Assembly (NCBI RefSeq): GCF_002366715.1
Contig: NZ_DFBS01000045.1
Coordinates: 124,001-188,000 of the forward strand
Direction: 5' to 3'
Origin: Halomonas sp. UBA3074
GTDB taxonomy: Bacteria > Pseudomonadota > Gammaproteobacteria > Pseudomonadales > Halomonadaceae
Length of the DNA: 64,000 nucleotides
In this document: piece after piece, positions 57,120-64,000 of the stretch
Layout: every line of letters begins with the position of its first letter
Numbering within the stretch: the first letter of the stretch is position 1
Translations under genes and position numbers: made by a program
The notes under the pieces: model-generated
Told to the model about the DNA's origin: nothing
The model's database searches: none
Seen by the model: only the letters and a program-made list of their open reading frames with translations

Positions 57120-58091
57120 ATGCGTGATTTCCAACATCTGGAAGGCTTGTTTCGCCATGCCTCGGGCGAGGCTGCCCTTAGCCGCCTGCTGCCCGGGGAA
57201 ATATTGACCGACGCCATGCAGGACTACTTCCAGCATTACGGGTTAGAAGCACTGCTACTCGATACCAGTGAAGTCCATGCAGGCTTTATTGATACGGGGC
57301 GCTTTGCGCTGTGGTGCCAAGTGTGGAGTCCGCCTCAGCCGGTCGGCACGGCCTTCGTGGTGCACGGTTATTTCGATCATATGGGCCTTTATCGCCATTT
57401 GCTCAAGCGCTTACTGGCCAAAGGCTGGCGTGTGGTGTTGTGGGACCTGCCAGGCCACGGCCTTTCCAGCGGTGCGCGGGCAGAAATCGAAGATTTCGAT
57501 GATTACCAGCACTGCCTGACCCATTTACAGACCATTCTGAAAAGCCAAGGGATGGCGCCTGCGCCGTGGTTAGGGGTAGGGCAAAGCACAGGGGCGGCCA
57601 TACTGGCCACTGATGCACTCACCCGCCGTGAAGAAGCCGGTTGGGCGGGGTTGGTGCTGCTGGCACCTTTGGTGCGCCCCTGGCGCTGGAGCCAAGCCAG
57701 TTGGTTGCACTTGATCGCCAGTCCGTTCGTTAAAGAGTTGCCGCGTAAATACCGGCCCAATTCTACCGACGAGCAGTTCACTGAATTCCTACGCGAGCGC
57801 GACCCGCTCCAGCCCGAGCGGCTAAGCGTTGCCTGGATTTCGGCCATGCGCCGCTGGATGCCCCGCCTGTTGGCGCAGCCGCCCAGCCAACTGCCTGCGT
57901 TGATTTTGCAAGGCGAGCAGGATTTGACGGTGGATTGGGAGTGGAACTTAGCGATTCTCGCTGAGAAATTTCCCAACGCTGAAATCCAGCGCCATCCAGA
58001 AGCGCGCCATCACTTGGTAAATGAGGCAGATCCTATTCGGGAAGTGCTGTTTGAAGCGCTGGACGGGTTTGTGGATGGTATCGGTACCTAA
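57120..58091 (+). CDS. Alpha/beta hydrolase, lysophospholipase (PldB)-like
   Basis: 323 aa soluble enzyme. AFVVHGYFDHMGLYRHLLKRLLAKGWRVVLWDLPGHGLSSG is the oxyanion region of the lysophospholipase/monoacylglycerol lipase group. Catalytic S156 sits in GVGQSTGAA, the acid in LQGEQDLTVDW and the base in EARHHLVNE. Natural substrate unknown. GGAG is 10 nt before the ATG. The next 559 nt contain no gene. Confidence 0.87.
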   Translation: MRDFQHLEGLFRHASGEAALSRLLPGEILTDAMQDYFQHYGLEALLLDTSEVHAGFIDTGRFALWCQVWSPPQPVGTAFVVHGYFDHMGLYRHLLKRLLAKGWRVVLWDLPGHGLSSGARAEIEDFDDYQHCLTHLQTILKSQGMAPAPWLGVGQSTGAAILATDALTRREEAGWAGLVLLAPLVRPWRWSQASWLHLIASPFVKELPRKYRPNSTDEQFTEFLRERDPLQPERLSVAWISAMRRWMPRLLAQPPSQLPALILQGEQDLTVDWEWNLAILAEKFPNAEIQRHPEARHHLVNEADPIREVLFEALDGFVDGIGT

Positions 58092-58220
58092 ACATTGGCG
58101 TAATGACCGCTTAAATGTCATAAACACGGCATATTTTCAGCTAAACCTTTATTTAAAAGACGAAAAGTGGCTTGGCAGTTTGGATTAGCCAGTAGAATGG
58201 TTTTTCCAAGGTGGCGAGCG

Positions 58221-58247
58221 CATTCGATAGGCTTAGGCTATCGAATG
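58221..58247. repeat. 10-bp perfect inverted repeat upstream of the exopolysaccharide cluster
   Basis: CATTCGATAG and CTATCGAATG flank a 7-nt loop. It lies in the gene-free stretch 58092-58650. No T-run follows, so a terminator role is uncertain. The rest of the gap, especially 58300-58470, is very AT-rich with long A and T runs, the kind of sequence that silencers such as H-NS/MvaT bind; it must also hold the promoter of the 58651 gene. Confidence 0.5.
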
Positions 58248-58650
58248 GCCAGCCTCAGTGTGATGGCAAAAAAGTGTTTTGTTTCAAAACGTGACTACAG
58301 TGCACGAAAAACTAGTTAAAAAGAATGAGAAGCATGGCTGGATTGATAAGCGAACGATTTGTTAGGTCAATTTTTTAAGCAAATAAAAAATTTTAAGACA
58401 TTATTTTTCATATGTTTTTTATAAAAACTAAGCGTTTTTAAGGTTGGGTGCGTCAAGGCGGACAAATGTTACGCATTGTATCTTTGGTGAGTATGAATTA
58501 GACTTTTGATACTCAAGGTGTCTGTACAAATGCTCCAGGATTCAGCGAAATGCAGCATCGCAAAGGGAAGAAGCAAGCCAGGGTTGGGGTAAGACCAAAG
58601 TTAATGACGTGCTGGCAGGTTGCAAGTGAGTTCAATACAGGGAAATCACT

Positions 58651-60774
58651 ATGATGTTTGTCATCAAAACGTTGTTTGGCCTCACAAGACGCCGTAAGCA
58701 ACTGATCCAGCTTGTTGCTGACTCCTTTCTAATCGTTGCCAGCTTTCTGCTGGCAATGCTATTACGGTTGGATTCCTTAGATTTTTTGGCTGATGAATCG
58801 GTTTGGCTGGCACTGCCTGTCATGGTGCCCGTTAGCCTGTTTATCTTTATAAGATTAGGTTTCTACCACTCAATTGTGCGTTTTATGAATGTTAAAGCAT
58901 TGCAGGCGCTTTCGGCAGGCGTCCTAGCATCTGCGCTAACACTTTATATTGTCAGCACGTTGCTTAATTTACCTGTCCCTCGCTCTGTACCCTTCATTTA
59001 TACGATGTTGGCATTTATAACCATCGGCGGCATCCGGCTAGCTTTACGGTTGATGTACCAGCGTGGGCAGCAGCTCCAGAAAACCCGTGTACTGATATAT
59101 GGCGCCGGTGCGGCGGGGCGTCAGTTGGTAGTGTCGCTTCGGCATGGGCGCGATTATGAGCCCGTTGGTTTTGTTGATTATGCGCCGCTATTACAAGGTA
59201 CCCATGTTCAAGGTTTAAGGGTTTATAGCCCGGAATCTACGCCGCAGTTAATTGAGAATTTTGGGGTAGAGAAATTTTTATTGGCTATACCAGAGGCGAC
59301 AAGAGCAAGACGCCAAGAAATCATTGAGTCTATTGAGCCATTGTCTATTCCAGTGCAAACCATACCGGACATGGCCGATATTGTTTCGGGCAAGGCCAAG
59401 TTCAATGAACTGCGTGACGTGCGCGTTGAAGATTTATTAGGCCGTGACCCTGTTCCACCCGACCCAAAATTAATGGGTGCGAATATTACGCATAAATCTG
59501 TCATGGTGACGGGCGCTGGGGGGTCGATTGGTAGCGAGCTATGTCGTCAAATCGTGAGATTACTTCCAGAACGGTTAATAATCGTCGATTCGTCTGAATA
59601 TTCTTTATATAAAATTGACCAGGATCTGGCGCATTTAATAGAGAGCGACAACCTGAGTGTAGACGTCAAGCCAGCGCTAGCTTCCGTTCGTAATGGTGAT
59701 GTGATTTCACGCCTGATCCGCACCTTTGAAGTCGACACGATTTATCATGCAGCCGCTTATAAGCATGTACCCCTCGTCGAATTCAATCCCTCCGAAGGTG
59801 TTTTAAATAACGTTTTTGGGACAATGGAAGTTGCCAAGGCGGCTATCAAAGAGGGCGTCGAGTCATTCGTTTTAGTTTCAACAGATAAAGCGGTACGCCC
59901 AACAAACGTGATGGGCGCCAGTAAGCGAATGGCTGAACTGGTTTGTCAGGCTTACGCCGATGAACAAACGGATACGCGCTTTTCAATGGTGCGTTTCGGC
60001 AACGTGCTCGGCTCATCGGGTTCTGTTGTTCCGCTATTTCGCCGACAGATCGAGAAGGGTGGGCCAATCACCGTTACGCACCCCGATATTACGCGTTACT
60101 TTATGACGATTCCTGAAGCTGCTCAGCTTGTCATTCAAGCAAGCGGTATGGCAACTGGCGGCGATGTGTTCGTCTTGGACATGGGCAAGCCAGTCAAAAT
60201 CGTTGAGCTTGCCACCCGCATGGTGAAATTATCGGGGTTAAGTTATCGCTTCATCTCGGTGCCTTCTGATGCAAAAGCCGCCACAGGCATCCAAGAAAAA
60301 GACACCCAGAATGATAAAAAAGCGGAAATAGCTATTCGTTTTACAGGCTTGCGCCCAGGCGAAAAACTGTATGAGGAACTGCTAGCAACGGACAGTGCGG
60401 AAAAGACGCGTCATCCTCGAATAATGACGGCATCAGAAGATTTTTTACCTTGGGTAAAGCTTGAGCCCGTTTTAGCTCAGCTTGAAGCTGCTTGTAAGAA
60501 CCAAGATGCGGCCACTATACGCGAACTGCTTATCGCCGCACCGACTGCCTATCAGCCGTTATCAGATATTGTCGATCACTTCTGGCTCTCCAACTTGAAT
60601 CAGCCGGTGGAGAAGAAAGCCTCTAGCAATACGTCAGCTGTTTCCGCCGCTTCAGATCACAACTACGCGCATCATTCAGGCATTCCAATGGCAGAACAAA
60701 TGTCGATGGAAGGGGTGGCTTCCATTTCAAGTGCGAGGCTAGTCATGGATACAACCGATGTCAGAAAGACATAA
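58651..60774 (+). CDS. WbpM/CapD-like UDP-sugar 4,6-dehydratase
   Basis: 707 aa. Four N-terminal membrane helices (about 19-39, 52-70, 85-105, 113-132), a first Rossmann region with GAGAAG (151-156), and a second, catalytic SDR domain with VTGAGGSIGSELCRQIV (286-302), AAAYKHVPLVE, STDKAVRPTNVMGASKRMAEL and RFGNVLGSSGSVVPLFRRQI. Related enzymes (WbpM) convert UDP-GlcNAc to the 4-keto-6-deoxy sugar for O-antigen or capsule. About 40 residues longer than WbpM through a low-complexity C-terminal tail. AGGGA precedes ATG 58651; ATG 58654 is an alternative. First gene of the surface polysaccharide cluster. Confidence 0.92.
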   Translation: MMFVIKTLFGLTRRRKQLIQLVADSFLIVASFLLAMLLRLDSLDFLADESVWLALPVMVPVSLFIFIRLGFYHSIVRFMNVKALQALSAGVLASALTLYIVSTLLNLPVPRSVPFIYTMLAFITIGGIRLALRLMYQRGQQLQKTRVLIYGAGAAGRQLVVSLRHGRDYEPVGFVDYAPLLQGTHVQGLRVYSPESTPQLIENFGVEKFLLAIPEATRARRQEIIESIEPLSIPVQTIPDMADIVSGKAKFNELRDVRVEDLLGRDPVPPDPKLMGANITHKSVMVTGAGGSIGSELCRQIVRLLPERLIIVDSSEYSLYKIDQDLAHLIESDNLSVDVKPALASVRNGDVISRLIRTFEVDTIYHAAAYKHVPLVEFNPSEGVLNNVFGTMEVAKAAIKEGVESFVLVSTDKAVRPTNVMGASKRMAELVCQAYADEQTDTRFSMVRFGNVLGSSGSVVPLFRRQIEKGGPITVTHPDITRYFMTIPEAAQLVIQASGMATGGDVFVLDMGKPVKIVELATRMVKLSGLSYRFISVPSDAKAATGIQEKDTQNDKKAEIAIRFTGLRPGEKLYEELLATDSAEKTRHPRIMTASEDFLPWVKLEPVLAQLEAACKNQDAATIRELLIAAPTAYQPLSDIVDHFWLSNLNQPVEKKASSNTSAVSAASDHNYAHHSGIPMAEQMSMEGVASISSARLVMDTTDVRKT

Positions 60775-60963
60775 GAAGTAAGTAAAGTGTTTTGATTACT
60801 GGTTTTTGCTAGCAGGAGCTTGATTGATGGTAATAAAGCGTTTAAAGCAGGTTTTGCTGCTTTTAGGCGTTAAGTTTGGTAGTGGTTTAATTTTTATTTG
60901 GTTGATTCGTAGAATATAGGGTATGACATTATCTGGCCTCGAGGATGCGTCAAAAAACCTCGG

Positions 60964-60975
60964 GGCGGTAGCGTG
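60964..60975 (+). promoter_or_regulatory. ops element (RfaH recruitment site) in the wza leader
   Basis: GGCGGTAGCGTG is an exact match to the 12-nt ops sequence that pauses RNA polymerase and recruits RfaH. It lies 140 nt before the wza start, in the 340-nt gap 60775-61114. A hairpin (60937-60944 with 60958-60965, one G-U) directly precedes and overlaps its first two bases. The short minus-strand frame across this gap looks spurious. Confidence 0.8.
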
Positions 60976-61114
60976 TCTAATTTTTATGTACGCTGCGCTG
61001 AATACTACGAAGTATATGTAAATTCTAAGGTAAGAAAACAACCGACAGGTGATGCCTGTCACGCAAGGTAAAACATACCTATTTTGCTCCACCCACGCTC
61101 AGGTAGACGTTCTC

Positions 61115-62236
61115 ATGAGAAAACAAATTAATTTTTTCCGCATGCTGATAGTGGCCTCAATAGCTTTGCTAATAACAGGGTGTGCTTTATCGCCAGGTGG
61201 GGATATTGATTACGAAGCACCTGAGCCGCCCGATTTAACACGGCTGGTCGATATTCTGCCGATCACACCAGAGTTGATTTGGTCGCAAGAAGCGCAGGAA
61301 AGAAAAGTCCACCCGGTGACGGAGGAACTGCGTCAGGAAATAACCGATTATGAGTACACCGTAGGCGTGGGTGATGTCCTCAGCATTGTTGTGTATGACC
61401 ACCCTGAATTGACTATTCCTACCGGGGGTGAGCGCAGCGCGGTGGAAGCGGGCAATATAGTGCGATCAGACGGCACTATCTTTTATCCCTTTGTTGGGCG
61501 TGTCCAGGTGGAAGGAAAAACCACGGAAGAGATACGCGTTCTACTAACCCGGCAACTAGCGAATTTCCTGACAGAGCCTCAAATAGATGTCTTTATTGCG
61601 GCTTATAATTCCAAACGGTTTCATGTCACCGGCGCTGTAGCCTCACCTGGCTCTGTGCCCGTCACTAACGTACCGTTAACCATCTTAGATGCCATTAATG
61701 AAGTGGGTGGCCCCACACAGAACGCTTTTTGGCATGAAATGTTTTTATTCCGCAATGGAACCGAAGAAGAGCTGTCGCTTTTTTCTCTGTTAAGTGAAGG
61801 AGATCAGCGCCAGAATCGATTGCTCAGAGATGGCGACTTACTACATATACCGAGTGCCGATAATCAGGGCGTGGCTATGTTAGGGCAGGTACGCTCACCC
61901 GGTAACTTACCGATGAATCGTGAGCGCTTATCGCTTACCGATGCGCTATCTCGTGCGGGTGGTATCAATGAACAAACCGCGGAGCCGTCGGGTATCTTCG
62001 TGCTGCGCCGTAATGACCCTGGCTCTGAAAAGCTCGCAACGGTTTATCAGTTGGATGTGAGCAATGCCATTGCCTTCGTGATGGCGAGCAATTTCCAGCT
62101 AGAGCCTAAGGATATAGTGTATGTAACCACTGCGCCCTTGGCTCGCTGGAACCGTGTTATCACCCTTCTTTTACCGTCACTTAATTTGCCGGGCAATTTG
62201 GGCACCAGCAGCGATGGCTTAAACGAACTTCTTTAA
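61115..62236 (+). CDS. wza: Outer-membrane polysaccharide export protein Wza
   Basis: 373 aa (Escherichia coli Wza 379). Lipoprotein signal with lipobox LITGC (C23). The Poly_export domain EYTVGVGDVLSIVVYDHPELTIPTGG is followed by SLBB-type repeats: FHVTGAVASPGSVPVTNVPLTILDAINEVGG and VAMLGQVRSPGNLPMNRERLSLTDALSRAGGI. The C-terminal helix ARWNRVITLLLPSLN forms the outer-membrane barrel of the octamer. ATG 61115 (MRKQINFFRM) gives the signal peptide; the frame is open back to 61049. Works with Wzb and Wzc downstream. Confidence 0.95.
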   Translation: MRKQINFFRMLIVASIALLITGCALSPGGDIDYEAPEPPDLTRLVDILPITPELIWSQEAQERKVHPVTEELRQEITDYEYTVGVGDVLSIVVYDHPELTIPTGGERSAVEAGNIVRSDGTIFYPFVGRVQVEGKTTEEIRVLLTRQLANFLTEPQIDVFIAAYNSKRFHVTGAVASPGSVPVTNVPLTILDAINEVGGPTQNAFWHEMFLFRNGTEEELSLFSLLSEGDQRQNRLLRDGDLLHIPSADNQGVAMLGQVRSPGNLPMNRERLSLTDALSRAGGINEQTAEPSGIFVLRRNDPGSEKLATVYQLDVSNAIAFVMASNFQLEPKDIVYVTTAPLARWNRVITLLLPSLNLPGNLGTSSDGLNELL

Positions 62237-62237
62237 T

Positions 62238-62705
62238 ATGACAAAACGCATCTTAGTCGTCTGTACCGGCAATATCTGTAGAAGCCCGGTCGCAGCAGCC
62301 GTGTTGCAGCAGGGGCTTACCGACATCCAAGTGATGTCGGCTGGCCTTGCTGCAGGTAGCGGTGGCGCCGAAAAGCGATTAATGGCGCTTGCTAAAACCG
62401 ATGGGTATGACCTGAGTCAGCATCAAGCCCGACAGGTGGATCGCCAGTTACTTGCCGATGCCGATCTAATACTTGTCATGAGCGCTAAGCAAAGGCAGTT
62501 GATAGCTCGCTCGTGGCCCGAGATGCTGGGGAAGACGCTTCTATTTGGTATGTGGCGAACTGATAAACCCATAGATGAACGAGATATACCCGACCCTTAT
62601 CAGCGAAGTGATGAAGTCTGTCGGCTCGTTTATGAGGCCCTCAAGTCAGCTAGCTTTGCCTGGCGAGAAAAACTTAAAGACACCGGTAATTCAAGCGTGT
62701 GGTAA
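62238..62705 (+). CDS. wzb: Low-molecular-weight protein tyrosine phosphatase Wzb
   Basis: 155 aa. P-loop VVCTGNICRSP with nucleophile C9 and R15; general acid D119 in DIPDPYQRS. Dephosphorylates the tyrosine-rich tail of Wzc, which controls polysaccharide chain length and export. It starts 1 nt after wza, so translation is coupled. Confidence 0.94.
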   Translation: MTKRILVVCTGNICRSPVAAAVLQQGLTDIQVMSAGLAAGSGGAEKRLMALAKTDGYDLSQHQARQVDRQLLADADLILVMSAKQRQLIARSWPEMLGKTLLFGMWRTDKPIDERDIPDPYQRSDEVCRLVYEALKSASFAWREKLKDTGNSSVW

Positions 62706-62780
62706 ACGATACAAAGCTTTTTTAATTATCCATTTTCGCGTACCCAGCGGTGCGTGACATAGAGTACAGCGATAGAACCA

Positions 62781-64000
62781 ATGTCAGACTCATCCCAAAA
62801 TAGCACTACAGAAGATACGATTGACCTGAGCCGACTGTTTGGTGCGATTTTTCGCAAAAAATGGCTAATTATTGGCGTTACCTTATTATTTGCATTTATC
62901 GGTATCGTGCAAGGTATGTTGTCTACGCCTATTTACCGCGCCGATGCACTCGTACAAGTCGAAAGGCGCAACACAGTGAGTCCTTTTGGTAGTGTTGAGA
63001 ACGTTGCTGGCTCAGGCCTTGGGGAGTTCAACACGTCAGCCGAACTGCAGATTCTTCAGTCACGCATGGTGCTTGGTCAGGTCGTTGATCGAGTAGGAAG
63101 TGATTACATCATTTCCCCCGTTGAACTGCCCCTCATCGGTGATTTTGTACTGCGCAGAGGCATCCCTCGCCCTGACTTTATGGCGGGCTATCCCCATGTC
63201 TGGGGCAATGAAAGTATTAATGTGGCGCGCTTCAATACCGATGATAATCGTCGCGGGCAAAGCTTTACCGTGGAACGTGGACCCGACGATACTTATTTTG
63301 TTATGCAGGGTGATAACCGTGTGGTAACTGGCACGTTAGGTCGCCCTGAAGTCTTTTATGATGGTGAACTCGAGCTTACCATTGAAAGCTTCAATGCTGC
63401 TGAAGGCGCACAATATGTACTAACTCGGCAGCAGAAGACTTCCGCTATACGCGGCATATCAAGCCGGTTGCAAGTGTCAGAGGTCGGCGGGGGAGGCACC
63501 ACCACAGGGATGATTCGCCTAATGATGTACGGCGAAAATCCGAGTGAAATTACCCGCAGTTTGGATGCCGTTGCGCAAACATTCCTAACTCAGAATATCG
63601 AGCGTCAATCTGAGCAGGCGCAGCAAAGTTTAGAGTTTCTGAAAGAGCAAGCCCCAGAGTTACGCGAGCAGCTAAATCTAGCTGAGCAAAACCTGAATGA
63701 CTATCGCTCCAACTTGGACAGTGTTGATCTCAGCAGTGAAGCCCAAGCGGCTATTCAGCGCTATATAGAACTGGATACGCGGCTCGATGAGCTTGAATTT
63801 CAAGAGGCCGAGCTTGCACAACGTTTCACCCCTAGTCACCCCAACTACCAAGCCTTGCTTCGCCAACGACGTCAGATTCAGCAAGACCTTGAAGAACTAA
63901 ATGCCAGGGTCAATGAGTTACCTGCTGCGCAGCAAGAGGTTCTTAGACGCACGCGTGAGGTAGAGGTCACTCAAGCGATATACGTTAATATCTTGAATAA
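62781..64000 (+). CDS. wzc: Tyrosine-protein kinase/chain-length regulator Wzc, 5' part only
   Basis: The frame is open from ATG 62781 to the window end (406 codons). N-terminal Wzz domain: DTIDLSRLFGAIFRKKWLIIGVTLLFAFIGIVQG with the first membrane helix at about 28-46, then TPIYRADALVQVERRNTVSPFG and TSAELQILQSRMVLGQVVDRVG. A long coiled coil (about 275-395) with LTQNIERQSEQAQQSLEFLKEQAPELREQLNLAEQNLNDYR follows. The second helix, the kinase Walker motifs and the Tyr cluster must lie beyond 64000. The 75-nt gap from wzb has no strong Shine-Dalgarno. Confidence 0.93.
   Translation, partial: MSDSSQNSTTEDTIDLSRLFGAIFRKKWLIIGVTLLFAFIGIVQGMLSTPIYRADALVQVERRNTVSPFGSVENVAGSGLGEFNTSAELQILQSRMVLGQVVDRVGSDYIISPVELPLIGDFVLRRGIPRPDFMAGYPHVWGNESINVARFNTDDNRRGQSFTVERGPDDTYFVMQGDNRVVTGTLGRPEVFYDGELELTIESFNAAEGAQYVLTRQQKTSAIRGISSRLQVSEVGGGGTTTGMIRLMMYGENPSEITRSLDAVAQTFLTQNIERQSEQAQQSLEFLKEQAPELREQLNLAEQNLNDYRSNLDSVDLSSEAQAAIQRYIELDTRLDELEFQEAELAQRFTPSHPNYQALLRQRRQIQQDLEELNARVNELPAAQQEVLRRTREVEVTQAIYVNILN

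Noticed and set aside
60796..61092. 98-codon minus-strand frame in the wza leader
   Set aside because: It lies in AT-rich leader across the ops element, with no recognisable domain and no ribosome-binding site.
1..64000. CRISPR arrays, rRNA, tRNA, insertion sequences, prophage, restriction or toxin-antitoxin systems
   Set aside because: No regularly spaced repeats, no transposase or phage gene, and no conserved RNA gene sequence was seen on either strand.

Overview
The window is a contiguous, gene-dense piece of a gammaproteobacterial chromosome, most likely from Halomonas or a close relative in the Halomonadaceae. The strongest clue is a complete teaABCD locus (35773-39465). The protein sequences, the order SBP / small membrane subunit / large membrane subunit / UspA-type regulator, and the TeaA binding residues all resemble the ectoine TRAP system of Halomonas elongata. 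Three TRAP transporters, many acidic secreted proteins, and gammaproteobacterial housekeeping operons (hemCDXY; argH / lptM-lysA-dapF-DUF484-xerC-yigB; engB-cytochrome c4-dsbA) fit a moderately halophilic aerobe. I see no rRNA, tRNA, insertion sequence, prophage or CRISPR array.

Layout. 1-8855: aromatic catabolism. The end of pcaH, then pcaG, a TRAP transporter with a vanillin/benzaldehyde-type aldehyde dehydrogenase, an AraC regulator divergent from pobA, and a beta-keto acid cleavage enzyme (BKACE). Together they suggest uptake and oxidation of hydroxybenzaldehyde/4-hydroxybenzoate to protocatechuate, followed by ring cleavage. 8995-14185: mscL and, on the minus strand, hemCDXY. 14320-17103: a LOV/PAS-GGDEF-EAL protein. 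17185-23860: arginine, lysine and recombination genes. 24239-26463: cytochrome c4, dsbA and an EEP-family nuclease/phosphatase. 26581-29830: a 2-oxoacid-type (TakP-like) TRAP system. 29994-35591: thiD, a double UspA protein, a chalcone-isomerase-like protein, dtd, an ABC-F protein and a TIGR02444 protein. 35773-39465: teaABCD. 39598-43546: FKBP isomerase, PHB-depolymerase-like esterase, a SCO1 protein with an unrecognised membrane-anchored partner, and an AEC permease. 43851-45656: thiS-thiG-trmB on the minus strand. 45799-47567: DUF423, then a glutaredoxin-MauE fusion divergent from a DUF411 protein. 47622-52178: mocA divergent from a three-subunit molybdenum aldehyde oxidoreductase. 52242-58091: a chemoreceptor, a hotdog thioesterase, malate synthase G and a lysophospholipase-like hydrolase. 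58651-64000: the start of an exopolysaccharide/capsule cluster (WbpM-like dehydratase, wza, wzb, wzc running off the end).

The most interesting points lie between and around the genes. At 43591-43768 a good sigma70 promoter overlaps a Fur-box-like sequence and is followed by about 140 nt without a convincing gene, ending in a strong intrinsic terminator: a candidate iron-responsive small RNA. An exact 12-nt ops element (RfaH recruitment) lies in the wza leader at 60964-60975. A MerR/CueR-type promoter with a 21-bp dyad precedes the DUF411 gene at 47048-47078. Near-identical IclR-like palindromes precede both the aromatic TRAP operon and the BKACE gene, linking them as one regulon. The 14320 gene carries a complete photoactive LOV domain fused to c-di-GMP domains. 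All functional statements rest on reading the sequence and on family knowledge; no searches were run.
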